Source: Pirellulales bacterium (GTDB taxonomy: Bacteria > Planctomycetota > Planctomycetia > Pirellulales > JAEUIK01). From it: a stretch of 64,000 nucleotides of DNA. The DNA is taken from assembly GCA_019636335.1 (NCBI GenBank), contig JAHBXR010000016.1:1-64000 (forward strand), read 5' to 3'. Positions 48,717-59,794 of the stretch are shown one piece after another. Every line of letters begins with the position of its first letter. Positions within the stretch are counted from its first letter, which is position 1. The notes beneath the pieces were generated by a model. The model made no database searches. It saw only the letters and a list, made by a program, of their open reading frames with translations, and was not told the DNA's origin. Position numbers and translations under genes: made by a program.

Positions 48717-49874
48717 GTGGCATTTTCCGACTATCAGAACGAGATCTACTTCAATGGCCTGCGCGGCGTCTTGTCGAAATTGCCCGTCGATATAGCCTCG
48801 CTCGAACGCATGGCGGTGGCGGCCTGGTCGGATGCAATCGTCTCTTACGTGCAGGGTGGCTGCGGCGACGAACGCACGCAAGATCTGAACGTGACGGCGT
48901 TCGAACGCTGGGGCTTGATCCCGCGCATGATGGTCGACGCGACGGTCCGCGACCTGTCGATTGAACTATGCGGCATGAAGCTGCCCACGCCGCTGCTGAT
49001 GGCGCCGATCGGCGTGTTGGGCATTTGCGCGCAAGACGGTCACGGCGATCTGGCCGTGGCCCGAGCCGCGGCTCGGACGGGCGTGCCGATGATCGCGTCG
49101 ACGTTGTCGGTCGATCCGCTCGAAAAGTTGGTGCCCGAGTTTGGCGACACACCCGGCTTCTTTCAGCTCTATACGCCCACGGATCAGGGAGTCGCGGAAA
49201 GCTTCGTCCACCGGGCGGAGCAGGCGGGGTTCAAGGCGCTGGTCGTCACGCTCGATACCTGGATCGCTGGCTGGCGGCCGCGGGATTTGAATCGTTCGAG
49301 CTTTCCTCAATTGCGGGGGCACTGCCTGGCCAACTACTGGGTCGATCCCGTGTTTCGCTCGCGACTGTCGAAGCCCCCAGAGGAGGATCCCACCACGGCG
49401 ATCATGTTTTGGGCCAGCATCTTCGGCAAAGCGTTGACGTGGGATGATCTGCCGTGGCTGCGCTCGCTGACCAAGCTGCCCATTCTGTTGAAGGGAATTT
49501 GCCACCCGGACGACGTCCGCCGCGCGATCGATGGTGGAGTCGACGGCATTTATTGCTCGACCCACGGCGGTCGTCAGGCCAATGGCGGCGTGGGCTGTCT
49601 GGACATGCTGCCGGCGGTCGTCCAGGCGGCGGGGAGCACGCCTGTGGTGTTCGATTCGGGGGTGCGCTCGGGAGCCGACGTGATCAAGGCCATCGCCCTG
49701 GGTGCGAGAGCCGTGGGGATCGGCCGCCCCTACTCCTGGGGTCTGGCCCTCGACGGCACCGCCGGAGTGGTACACGTGCTGCGCTGCCTGCTGGCAGAAT
49801 CGGATCTGCTGATGGCCGTGGACGGATATCCGAAGCTGTCGGATTTGACGCCGGAGGCGTTGATGCGGGTGTAG
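48717..49874 (+). CDS. FMN-dependent alpha-hydroxy-acid oxidase (lactate 2-monooxygenase-like)
   Basis: This 385-residue FMN TIM-barrel enzyme oxidises an L-alpha-hydroxy acid and, by overall similarity, is closest to lactate 2-monooxygenases. Visible are TPLLMAPIGVLGI (FMN loop), PILLKGICHPDDVRRAID (flavin-binding Lys), the active-site histidine in YCSTHGGRQANGGVG, and VVFDSGVRSGADVIKAIALGARAVGIGRP, which binds FMN phosphate. The GTG start is chosen because AGGAGG lies about 8 bases upstream. Monooxygenase versus oxidase specificity is not certain. It stands alone, downstream of the transglutaminase operon. Confidence 0.85.
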   Translation: MAFSDYQNEIYFNGLRGVLSKLPVDIASLERMAVAAWSDAIVSYVQGGCGDERTQDLNVTAFERWGLIPRMMVDATVRDLSIELCGMKLPTPLLMAPIGVLGICAQDGHGDLAVARAAARTGVPMIASTLSVDPLEKLVPEFGDTPGFFQLYTPTDQGVAESFVHRAEQAGFKALVVTLDTWIAGWRPRDLNRSSFPQLRGHCLANYWVDPVFRSRLSKPPEEDPTTAIMFWASIFGKALTWDDLPWLRSLTKLPILLKGICHPDDVRRAIDGGVDGIYCSTHGGRQANGGVGCLDMLPAVVQAAGSTPVVFDSGVRSGADVIKAIALGARAVGIGRPYSWGLALDGTAGVVHVLRCLLAESDLLMAVDGYPKLSDLTPEALMRV

Positions 49875-50007
49875 GGAGCTTTTTACTGGAGTGGGGTGGG
49901 GCGGCCTTTAACCCAGGCAGTGTCTGGAAGAATCTTTTTCCCAGGCGTCGGAGGATTCCCGCATTCCCTTGGGGCCCGCCGCGCGTTGCCTTGCGGAACG
50001 GCACGAA

Positions 50008-50409
50008 TCACTTGCCAACCAGGCGGCGTGCTGGCTTCGACTTCGATGGCTTCTTGGCCCCGGTATAGGCATCCTTCTGCTCGCTGCCGACGCCTCGTTC
50101 TGCTGATTCCTGGGCGGCAATCACCGTGGAAATAACCTTCTGCAGGCTGTGCATGAAATCGGTGGCGGCCTTGTTCGTCCCGATCTTGCGAGAGCCGAGA
50201 ATGGCGAGGCATGCTACAGGCACATCCAGTGCCTCTGCCAGTGCGTTCAACGTGTCGACCGAAACGAAGCGTTTTCCCTGCTCGATGAGGGCAATCGAAT
50301 TTCCGCCTTTGGACAGACCGGCAGTCTCGGCAAGCTGAACTTGCGTCAGGCCACGAGCAAGTCGAACTCGTTTGATCGCAGCACCCAGCGTTTCCTTTTC
50401 AATTGCCAC
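50008..50409 (-). CDS. XRE-type helix-turn-helix regulator
   Basis: This 133-residue protein has an N-terminal HTH_3 domain (about residues 8-65: LGAAIKRVRLARGLTQVQLAE then SIALIEQGKRFVSVDTLNALAEALDVP). The C-terminal half is a helical segment and a basic tail (PSKSKPARRLVGK). The GTG start is chosen because AGGAG lies 8 bases upstream; an in-frame ATG ten codons earlier has no such site. It has no recognisable sensor or toxin partner, though a 43-codon frame lies upstream on the same strand. Confidence 0.8.
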   Translation of the reverse strand: MAIEKETLGAAIKRVRLARGLTQVQLAETAGLSKGGNSIALIEQGKRFVSVDTLNALAEALDVPVACLAILGSRKIGTNKAATDFMHSLQKVISTVIAAQESAERGVGSEQKDAYTGAKKPSKSKPARRLVGK

Positions 50410-50872
50410 GGCACACGCTCCTTTCTCGATCCGCCCCACGAGAGCTAGCTATTCTGCGAAGCCTCATCAATCGCCTGGAGGTCTTCCCAGGCAGTGGCCA
50501 CAAATTTGAGCACCTTGTTCAATTCACCTGGACCACGACTCCTGACGCGCTCACGAATCGTGTAGCGTTGATTCATGCAACCGAACATCTATTTCGCGAG
50601 CTTCTTCGATTGGTCGGACGTCAATGACTTGGTTACGATCAGTCGCAGACAGCTTCGCCCGGCTTCGTCCAGCGCGGTCATCGTCGTTCATTTGGAACTG
50701 CGGATAGGTTTTGTTGCCACGCATTCCCGCAAGATGTCGAAACGATTACGACATAAGTTTCGTGCGGCGACTCACCTCGTTCTGGCCCCGGCAGCAGTGG
50801 TGAGCCTGCCGCCGGAACCGATTGTTTGCTGAGCGCGGGCTGTCTTTTCTGGTAGCCGCGGCGGCGATTCCG
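50410..50872. other. sparse intergenic region between the XRE gene and katG
   Basis: About 460 bases with no confident large gene. The left part contains a possible 43-codon frame on the minus strand; the right part has a plus-strand open frame with no family features or ribosome site. Composition is less GC-rich than the neighbours. Confidence 0.4.
50445..50576 (-). CDS. possible 43-residue small protein upstream of the XRE gene
   Basis: A short frame from ATG to TAG encodes a 43-residue peptide beginning MNQRYTIRERVRSRGPG and ending WEDLQAIDEASQNS. It ends 35 bases before the GTG of the XRE regulator on the same strand, so it could be an upstream partner. No family is recognised, and the ribosome site is weak, so it may be spurious or the remnant of a larger gene. 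Confidence 0.35.
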   Translation of the reverse strand: MNQRYTIRERVRSRGPGELNKVLKFVATAWEDLQAIDEASQNS

Positions 50873-53411
<2,539 letters not shown>

Positions 53412-55115
53412 ATGCTTAAAGCCCTACCCTCGATCATGGGACAACTCGCCAGCCGCAAGGGTCAGCACAACGTGCGCGTGTTGGGCAAACTGCTGCTGGC
53501 ATTCGTGCTGTTGGTAGTCGTCTTCAGCGTGTTGTTCCAACTTATCATGCGTTGGGAGGGGCAAACTCATAGTTGGATGGCGGGCATCTACTGGACGCTG
53601 GTGGTCATGTCGACCCTCGGCTTCGGCGACATCACGTTCACGAGCGACGTGGGGCGACTCTTCTCGATCGTCGTGTTGCTCTCGGGAACGGTCTTCCTGC
53701 TGATTCTGCTCCCGTTCACGTTCATCCAGTTTTTCTTCGTGCCCTGGATGGAGGCACAGGCGGCTGCCCGAGCGCCGCGCAAGTTGCCCAAGGAGACGGA
53801 GGGGCACGTCGTACTCACGGCGCTGGGACCAGTCGATGCGGCACTGATTCGTCACTTGCAGCGGTCCGAGATTCCCTATGTGGTGGTGTGCCCCGATCTG
53901 ACCGAGGCCCTGCTGTTGCACGATCAGGGCTACCGTGTCATGGTCGGCGATCTCGACGACCCTGAGACGTATCGACGTCTGCAGGTGGAGAAGGCCGAGT
54001 TGATCGCTGCCACGCGTTCGGACATGAACAATGCGAACGTGGCATTTACGGTGCGCGAGATCTCGGAGACGGTGCCGATCGTGGCCACGGCCTCGTTCCC
54101 GGCGTCGGTCGACATTCTCGAATTCGCCGGCTGCAATCGCGTATTGCAGTTGGGCGAGATGCTCGGGCAATCGCTGGCGCGGCGGATCCTGGGACGCGAC
54201 GCCAAGAGCCACGTGATCGGTCAGTTCGGCGACCTGCTGGTGGCTGAAGCGGCGGCGACGGGTACGCCACTGGTGGGGCGCACGCTGGCAGATATTCGCC
54301 TGCGCGAGCATGCCAATGTGAACGTCGTGGGAGTTTGGAATCGGGGGCGTTTCCAGATCGCCGGGCCACAAACGGTCATCCACGACACCTCCGTGCTGGT
54401 GCTGGCCGGCTCGCGAGCACAATTGAACAACTACGACGAGTTGTTCTGCATCTACAAGCCGACCCTGGGGCATGTGGTCATCATCGGCGGTGGCCGGGTC
54501 GGAAGGGCCACGGCCAAGACGCTCGAGACGGAAGGGATCGATTTTCGCATCGTCGAGCGGTCTCCCGAGCGCGTGCGATTGCTGGAAAACTCCGTGCTGG
54601 GGGACGCGGCCGAGATCGAGGTCTTACAGCGGGCGGGCATCCTAGAGGCCTCGGCTGTCGTCGTCACCACCCACGACGACGATATGAATGTCTACCTCAC
54701 GATCTACTGCCGCAAGCTGCGGCCCGACATCCAGATCCTCGGTCGAGCCACGGTCGAGCGCAATATCTCGACGCTCCATCGGGCGGGCGCGGACTTCGTG
54801 CTGTCGTACGCGTCGATCGGCGCGAACATTCTCTTCAACCTGCTGCAACGCATGGATACGCTCTTGCTGGCCGAGGGCCTGAATGTGTTCCGCCTGCCGA
54901 TTCCACGCGGCATGGCCGGTCGCTCGCTGGCCGAATCGCAGGTTCGCGAGTCGACGGGCTGCAACGTGATCGCCGTGGTTCACGACGGCCAGATGGATAT
55001 CAATCCCGCCGGCCACGAACCTTTGCCGACAGGGGCAGAACTGATCGTGATCGGCGACGCGGAGGCAGAGCAGCGGTTCGTCGAGCGATTTCCTCGCAAC
55101 AACCAGTCGGCTTGA
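53412..55115 (+). CDS. potassium channel with two RCK (TrkA-N/TrkA-C) modules
   Basis: This 567-residue channel begins with a two-helix pore domain: helix (LGKLLLAFVLLVVVFSVLFQ), pore loop with the filter-like motif STLGFGDITF, and second helix. Residues of about 130-320 form one RCK_N/RCK_C unit (HVVLTALGPVDAALIRHLQR). A second begins at about 350 with GHVVIIGGGRVGRATAKTLE and ends in a TrkA-C segment (LRLPIPRGMAGRSL region). Two RCK modules on one chain are seen in MthK/GsuK-like channels. The ATG at 53412 directly precedes the pore domain. Ion selectivity is inferred. Confidence 0.9.
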   Translation: MLKALPSIMGQLASRKGQHNVRVLGKLLLAFVLLVVVFSVLFQLIMRWEGQTHSWMAGIYWTLVVMSTLGFGDITFTSDVGRLFSIVVLLSGTVFLLILLPFTFIQFFFVPWMEAQAAARAPRKLPKETEGHVVLTALGPVDAALIRHLQRSEIPYVVVCPDLTEALLLHDQGYRVMVGDLDDPETYRRLQVEKAELIAATRSDMNNANVAFTVREISETVPIVATASFPASVDILEFAGCNRVLQLGEMLGQSLARRILGRDAKSHVIGQFGDLLVAEAAATGTPLVGRTLADIRLREHANVNVVGVWNRGRFQIAGPQTVIHDTSVLVLAGSRAQLNNYDELFCIYKPTLGHVVIIGGGRVGRATAKTLETEGIDFRIVERSPERVRLLENSVLGDAAEIEVLQRAGILEASAVVVTTHDDDMNVYLTIYCRKLRPDIQILGRATVERNISTLHRAGADFVLSYASIGANILFNLLQRMDTLLLAEGLNVFRLPIPRGMAGRSLAESQVRESTGCNVIAVVHDGQMDINPAGHEPLPTGAELIVIGDAEAEQRFVERFPRNNQSA

Positions 55116-55234
55116 GCCGTGACGACTGGGGAGAAGGCAGACGCGACGAGTCCGAATGGGTGACTTACGAGCGTAGGTGAAAAGGGACTCTTATCGCTCG
55201 GCAACGGGAGGAGCGTTGCCACGGTCGGGGGTGT

Positions 55235-56092
55235 CTACTCTCCGAGCAAGCTAAAGGAATCGCCGGCGCGGTATTTCTGCACGGCAACGGCGTCGGGACC
55301 TGTCTTGGCCGACACGACCGTGACCGAGGCGCCCCCCAGGACGCGGCATTCGCCGCGCCGAAAGACGATGGCCGTGGTTTCGTCGATGCCGACACCGACG
55401 CGGCCGGGATGTTCGCGCACGGCGTGCAGCAGGCGGCCAAATCGATCGCGCTGCGAGAAATGCTGATCGACGATCGAGTCGGGGAGCAGGTCGAGCCCGG
55501 TCGCCAGTTTGGGAACGGCACGGCCAGATTGAATCATGACGCGCGATTGAATCGCGGCGCCGGCCGAGGTCCCCCCGACGACACCGCCCCGGTGAAACAA
55601 ATCGACGATGGCCCGTTCGGTCGCCGTCCCCAGGTAGGTTTCGGCCAGACGCGATTGCTGACCACCGCGGATCCAGACGGCCGTGGCTTCGCTCAAGGGA
55701 GCGACGAATTCCGGAGTGTCGGCCTGGCGGGAATCGCGGGTATGTAGCAGCGAAACGCTCTTCAAACCGCGATCGACCCAATGGCGCAGAATCTCGGCTT
55801 CCGCGTCGACATCGCGGTCGCTGCCGGCCGTGGGGATAACCACCAAGCGTCCCTCGCTACCACCGGCAAGTTCGACGAAGTGGGCAAGAATCTGATCGGG
55901 TAACGTGCCACCGCCACACACCAACAGGCTACCCGCCGGCACATGGGCCATCGGCACGGGCACTGCCGGCTGCGGGATGGACATCTCTTCACCGGACGCT
56001 TCGCAAGCGAACACGAAGGCGAAGAACAACAGCGCACTAGACGGATGATGGCGAACGATATTACTGACCTCCGGCGGTGCGATTGTAGTCAC
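55235..56092 (-). CDS. cyanophycinase-like S51 peptidase
   Basis: This protein of roughly 285 residues resembles the S51/cyanophycinase family, which uses a serine nucleophile in GGTSAGA (here in VVGGTSAGAAIQSR). Other motifs are LLVCGGGTLPDQIL, LVVIPTAGSD, AVWIRGGQQSRLAETY and GVGIDETTAIVFRRG. The N-terminus looks like a signal peptide (SSALLFFAFVFACEASGEE) if the GTG near 56092 is used; the downstream ATG at 55984 would remove it. The start is therefore uncertain. Whether it degrades cyanophycin or other beta-linked dipeptides is unknown. Confidence 0.82.
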   Translation of the reverse strand: MTTIAPPEVSNIVRHHPSSALLFFAFVFACEASGEEMSIPQPAVPVPMAHVPAGSLLVCGGGTLPDQILAHFVELAGGSEGRLVVIPTAGSDRDVDAEAEILRHWVDRGLKSVSLLHTRDSRQADTPEFVAPLSEATAVWIRGGQQSRLAETYLGTATERAIVDLFHRGGVVGGTSAGAAIQSRVMIQSGRAVPKLATGLDLLPDSIVDQHFSQRDRFGRLLHAVREHPGRVGVGIDETTAIVFRRGECRVLGGASVTVVSAKTGPDAVAVQKYRAGDSFSLLGE

Positions 56093-56101
56093 ACCGCCGG
56101 A
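56070..56101. repeat. 10-bp inverted repeat at the cyanophycinase-like start
   Basis: TCCGGCGGTG (56070-56079) and CACCGCCGGA (56092-56101) form a perfect 10-bp stem with a 12-nt loop, overlapping the most likely leader or signal-peptide start. It could be an mRNA hairpin or operator; evidence is positional only. Confidence 0.5.
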
Positions 56102-56202
56102 TCGCGACAAACTTTTGCCCGATTGGAGGGCATTTTTTCGCGATTTTGTCGGAGGAGTACACGAACAGCATCCGCGTTCCATCCATCGCTGGCCCCACAG
56201 CT

Positions 56203-56964
56203 TTACGGCGCACATTGCACCTGCGAGCGTCCGAGCCAGTCGGCGAAGCGCGTGGCCCCCAGGCGAGCTTCGTCCGTCGGGACGAGACTCTGATCGTCCA
56301 CGGGCGTGCCGAAGTAGCCCGCCCGCGTATCGGTCACGACTTCGCGCGGATCGTGCTTGGCGCGGAACCATTGTCGCACCAACTCGTCCATGGCGATCTT
56401 CTCGGGTCCGGCGATGTCGATCGTCGCGTTGCGCGGCGCCGCCGTGGCGACATCGGCCAACACGGCCACGACGTCGTCGGAGACGATCGGCTGCATCGAG
56501 GCCGAAGGAAGACGCACCGACTGTCCGTTGGCGGACGATTCGGCAATCGCGCCGACGAACTCGAAAAACTGCGTTGCGCGCACGATCGTGTAGGGAATGC
56601 CAGCAGCCTTGATGAGGTTCTCCTGGGCCAGCTTGGCGCGGAAATATCCACTAGCCAGCAGACGATCGGTGCCGACGACCGAGAGCGCCACGTGGTGTTG
56701 CACACGCGCGAGGACTTCGAAGACCAGCAGATGGCGCCCCGACGTCTCGAAGAACTCGAGCACAGCCTTGTCTTCGAACGAGGGTGAATTTGCCACGTCG
56801 ACCACCACCTGCGCGCCGGCCAGTGCCTCGCCGAGCCCCTCGCACGTGATCGTGTTGACGCCTGAAGATGGAGATGCCGCCAGCACGTCGTGCCCCCGAT
56901 CGCGAAGTTGCTGGCAGAGCTTTTTGCCAATCAGGCCACTGCCGCCGATAACGACGATTCTCAT
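56203..56964 (-). CDS. NAD(P)H-binding SDR/NmrA-type oxidoreductase
   Basis: This 253-residue atypical SDR starts with the Rossmann motif MRIVVIGGSGLIGKKLCQQL. It has VVDVANSPSFEDKAVLEFFET, SVVGTDRLLASGYFRAK and a C-terminal domain without a strict Tyr-x3-Lys, like NmrA-type dehydrogenases and sugar-nucleotide epimerases. It is next to and on the same strand as an ECF41-type sigma factor, a classic partner arrangement in which the oxidoreductase is the sigma target. Substrate is unknown. Confidence 0.88.
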   Translation of the reverse strand: MRIVVIGGSGLIGKKLCQQLRDRGHDVLAASPSSGVNTITCEGLGEALAGAQVVVDVANSPSFEDKAVLEFFETSGRHLLVFEVLARVQHHVALSVVGTDRLLASGYFRAKLAQENLIKAAGIPYTIVRATQFFEFVGAIAESSANGQSVRLPSASMQPIVSDDVVAVLADVATAAPRNATIDIAGPEKIAMDELVRQWFRAKHDPREVVTDTRAGYFGTPVDDQSLVPTDEARLGATRFADWLGRSQVQCAP

Positions 56965-57135
56965 GGTTGACCTTTCTCGGACTGCCCCGACCAGGCAGCC
57001 CCTGAACTGGAGGAAGTGCGAATGGGTTAAGGTGTTGTTGCGGCAGGCGTTGCCGGCAACTCGCCGCGATCCGATACAGAGAGAGAATGTAAATCGGCAG
57101 ATCGTCTTCCATCGCCGCTGCGACTTGTGCGTCGT

Positions 57136-57981
57136 CTAGTCGATGCTGGTGGTCGACCAACGGGCGAGCTTATCGGGGTTGACCGTGATGTAGACCGCCT
57201 TCACGCCTTGCTCGATTCGCAACGACACGACGTGTACTACGACGCCATGACGCGTGAAGACGACACCTGGCTTTCCGTTGACGGTCGCCGGACGCATGTC
57301 ATCGTCGCGCCACTTCTTGTGCAACACGCCGGCCATGAAGCGCGCGGCACGGCTGCGTCCGCGAATGACCGTTCGAGCGGCGTACGTCTTGCCGCCGCCA
57401 TCGGAGTAAACCTCGGCCTCGTCGGCAAACAATTGCTCGACCTGCTTCACGTCGCCGGCGCGGCAGGCGGCTACGAAGCGCTCGGCCAAACCGCGGGCCT
57501 CCTGGGGCGAGGGTTGATAGCGAGTTTTCTCGTTCAGCAGGTGCGCTTTTGCCCGGCTGACAATTTGCCGCACGTGCTGCTCGGACTTGCCCAGGATGTC
57601 GGCGATCTCGGCGTATTCGTAATCGAAGACCGTACGCAACAGGAAAGCGGCCCGCTCGTTCGGAGTGAGGCGTTCCAACATCAACAGAAAGCCCTGGCTG
57701 AGCGACTCGGCCAGATCTTGTTGGAGGGCACTCGTAGTATCGATCGGTTCGGGAACCCAGGGGCCGACGTACTTTTTGCGACGTTTGCAGGCGCGCAATT
57801 GATCGAGACAGCGGCGCGTCGTCGTGCGCACGAGAAAGCCCTCGGGCGACGTGACGTCCGCGGCCGTTTGCAACCGCAGGAAGGCATCTTGTACGGCATC
57901 TTCGGCATCGGCGACGCTGCCCAGCATGCGGTAAGCCACCGACATCATCCGCGGACGCAATGCTTCGAGATTGCAACTCAT
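57136..57981 (-). CDS. ECF41-type RNA polymerase sigma factor with fused SnoaL-like domain
   Basis: This 281-residue sigma factor has region 2 (RPRMMSVAYRMLGSVADAEDAVQDAF, residues of about 10-35), the linker motif GPWVPEP, region 4 (LTPNERAAFLLRTVFDYEYAEIADILGKSEQHVRQIVSRAK), and a C-terminal SnoaL-like domain of about 120 residues with the diagnostic DGGGK and NPDKL motifs. These mark the ECF41 group, where the tail modulates activity in place of an anti-sigma factor. The ATG at 57981 is chosen over an earlier in-frame start because GGAG lies upstream. The probable target is the SDR gene 171 bases downstream. Confidence 0.93.
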   Translation of the reverse strand: MSCNLEALRPRMMSVAYRMLGSVADAEDAVQDAFLRLQTAADVTSPEGFLVRTTTRRCLDQLRACKRRKKYVGPWVPEPIDTTSALQQDLAESLSQGFLLMLERLTPNERAAFLLRTVFDYEYAEIADILGKSEQHVRQIVSRAKAHLLNEKTRYQPSPQEARGLAERFVAACRAGDVKQVEQLFADEAEVYSDGGGKTYAARTVIRGRSRAARFMAGVLHKKWRDDDMRPATVNGKPGVVFTRHGVVVHVVSLRIEQGVKAVYITVNPDKLARWSTTSID

Positions 57982-58030
57982 GGCGGAGTAACTCCGGGGA
58001 TTTATCACCGGGATTCATTCTACCGTGGCG

Positions 58031-58480
58031 TCAGTGTTTGCCAGCGCGGCCGGGCGGATTCTCGTGTTCGGGAATGGCCACCTCCTTGGCATCGCGCGGA
58101 TGAACGACGACGGCGATGAGGCGCGTCCGACTCTTGCTGCTCGGATTGCGTGACACACGGTGCAGGCACCCCGTGGGCTCATAGAAGGTTTCGCCCGCGT
58201 GGAAGATCTTCGTGGGCTGGTCGTCGATGCCCAATTCGTATTCTCCCTCGAGCACGTAGACGAAACCGGGGCCGGGATGTCGATGGGGCAGGCCAGCCTG
58301 GCCGGGTTCGATTGTGACTTCGACGACCGTGACGGCCGATGGTTTACCATCAAACCGCTCCTCGATCTCGTGCGAGGAAAGGACTTTCACCGCTTCGCCG
58401 TCTGTGTGTCGATGAGCGAAGGTGGTTCCACCAGCCACCAGCAGTAGGCCGATCGGCAACCATAGCGACTTGCGCAACAT
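58031..58480 (-). CDS. exported cupin-domain protein
   Basis: This 149-residue single-domain cupin has a signal peptide (LWLPIGLLLVAGGTTFAHR). The metal-binding motif 1 is visible in GQAGLPHRHPGPGFVYVLEGEYE and motif 2 in GETFYEPTGCLHRVSRN, so a metal site with three or four ligands is likely. GAGGAG lies 6 bases upstream of the ATG. It sits just upstream of the ECF41 sigma factor on the same strand; such exported cupins are of unknown function. Confidence 0.8.
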   Translation of the reverse strand: MLRKSLWLPIGLLLVAGGTTFAHRHTDGEAVKVLSSHEIEERFDGKPSAVTVVEVTIEPGQAGLPHRHPGPGFVYVLEGEYELGIDDQPTKIFHAGETFYEPTGCLHRVSRNPSSKSRTRLIAVVVHPRDAKEVAIPEHENPPGRAGKH

Positions 58481-58661
58481 GATGTTCTCCTCGTGGCTTG
58501 CGAGCGAGCAGGACGGCTTGTTGACTGCCAGTCGCGGCCTCCGCCGGGTCTGTAGCAAGGACGCCTGGGGGCTCCGTTTTGTGACAGGGGATTTCGCTTC
58601 GCTAGCGCAGGGATTACCGGGGCCGGCTGGCCAGAGTTGAAAAGTGCGCAAGACCATTTGC

Positions 58662-58691
58662 TTGACGCGAGACTCACTTTGCACTACAAAG
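58662..58691 (+). promoter_or_regulatory. promoter with overlapping CTTTG-N5-CAAAG operator
   Basis: TTGACG (58662-58667) and TACAAA (58685-58690) are 17 bases apart, a good sigma-70 fit, 53 bases before the membrane-protein ATG. The palindrome CTTTG-CACTA-CAAAG (58677-58691) overlaps the -10 box. A near-identical palindrome lies before the radical SAM gene. Confidence 0.65.
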
Positions 58692-58742
58692 CACGCCGTC
58701 GACTGTCGGATCGCTGGCCTTCGTTTTTGCCGGGAGCCAACC

Positions 58743-59363
58743 ATGTCGGAGCAGCTCATCACGCCGTCGCTGCAGGAGGCGCTCGCGCAGATCGGTGAGA
58801 TCCGCGCGCAGATGACCGAGGCGACGGTGTTTCGTGGCTATCGAGCCTTGCCGGTGGCGGTAACGGGTGTACTAGGTCTGATGGCGGCAGTGGCCCAGGC
58901 TACGTGGATCCCAGATCCAGGACAGAACCTCGTCGAGTACACGATGTTGTGGGTCGGCGTAGCCGCCGTTAGCGTGGCGCTCGTGTTGCTGCAGTTGTTC
59001 GAGCGTTACCGGACGACCGACTCGAAGCTCGTGCGGCACGGCATCATCCAGGCGCTCGAAAAATTCGGGCCGTGCGTGTTGGCCGGGGCGCTCGTGACGC
59101 TGGCGATCTTGCGGTTCTCGCGCGAGACCGCACCGTTGCTACCCGGGCTGTGGGCCACGTTTTTCAGCCTGGGCATCTTCGCCTCGTGGCGCAACCTGCC
59201 GCGTCCCAGCCTGCTGATCGGCGCGTTCTATCTGCTGGCAGGCACGTTTCTGATTACCGCCGCGGGCAATGGTGATAGTTTGTCTCCTTACGGCATGGGG
59301 CAACTGGCGACGGCCGCGGTGCTGTACTTCACCCTGGAGCGAAACCATGGCCCGATCGAATAA
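58743..59363 (+). CDS. hypothetical integral membrane protein
   Basis: This 206-residue protein has a short soluble N-terminal segment (about 1-30), then about six hydrophobic stretches, for example LPVAVTGVLGLMAAVAQATW, LWVGVAAVSVALVLLQLFE and LLIGAFYLLAGTFLITAAG. No family is recognised with certainty. It overlaps the following winged-helix regulator by 17 bp, a common membrane-protein/regulator pair in several phyla, so a sensing or stress role is inferred. Confidence 0.75.
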   Translation: MSEQLITPSLQEALAQIGEIRAQMTEATVFRGYRALPVAVTGVLGLMAAVAQATWIPDPGQNLVEYTMLWVGVAAVSVALVLLQLFERYRTTDSKLVRHGIIQALEKFGPCVLAGALVTLAILRFSRETAPLLPGLWATFFSLGIFASWRNLPRPSLLIGAFYLLAGTFLITAAGNGDSLSPYGMGQLATAAVLYFTLERNHGPIE

Positions 59364-59742
59364 AGCTCCGCAGCCGAGCGAGCGGAGGTCGGGGCGCTAC
59401 GCCTACGAAGGGCTGCAGCGTCCCATCCACGAAAAGGCCCGGCTCGGCATCATGACGTCACTCGTGTCGCACGCCGATGGCCTGTCGTTCAACGACTTGA
59501 AAGTTCTCTGCGATCTGACGGATGGGAACTTGAATCGCCATCTCGAAGTGCTGCGCGAAGCGGGATTGATCTCCGTCGAGAAGGGCCAGTCGGGAGAACG
59601 GCGACAAACCTGGTGCCGCATGACGGACCGGGGGCAGGCGGAATTCGCCGCCTACCTGGCCGAACTGGAACGCGTGGTAGCCGACGCCGCCCAGACCGCG
59701 GCAGCCGCCAAGCGCCCCGGCATGGGATGGTCGCCCGCGTGA
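59347..59742 (+). CDS. winged-helix transcriptional regulator
   Basis: This 131-residue DNA-binding protein has a winged-helix domain of about residues 25-100 (IHEKARLGIMTSLVSHADGLSFNDLKVLCDLTDGNLNRHLEVLREAGLISVEK, then a basic wing GERRQTWCRMT). It resembles the PF13601 (HTH_34) class, usually small repressors. It overlaps the membrane-protein gene by 17 bp and is probably co-transcribed. Palindromes with the same core sit before that operon and before the next gene, so autorepression and control of the radical SAM gene are plausible. Confidence 0.85.
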   Translation: MARSNKAPQPSERRSGRYAYEGLQRPIHEKARLGIMTSLVSHADGLSFNDLKVLCDLTDGNLNRHLEVLREAGLISVEKGQSGERRQTWCRMTDRGQAEFAAYLAELERVVADAAQTAAAAKRPGMGWSPA

Positions 59743-59767
59743 GGGACGAAAATTTTTTGAGCACATA

Positions 59768-59782
59768 CTTTGCATAACAAAG
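59768..59782 (+). promoter_or_regulatory. second CTTTG-N5-CAAAG palindrome, before radical SAM gene
   Basis: CTTTG-CATAA-CAAAG (59768-59782) matches the palindrome upstream of the membrane-protein operon; the flanked versions agree at 16 of 18 positions. It ends 12 bases before the radical SAM ATG and partly precedes the AAGGAG ribosome site. Confidence 0.65.
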
Positions 59783-59794
59783 CAAGGAGCCGCC

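Noticed and set aside
50575..50832. 85-codon plus-strand frame before katG
   Set aside because: No ribosome site or family resemblance and an irregular composition; left as intergenic.
56965..57135. Typical ECF41 promoter (TGTCACA-type -35)
   Set aside because: Not found in the gap before the SDR or ahead of the sigma gene; the regulatory link stays inferred from gene order.
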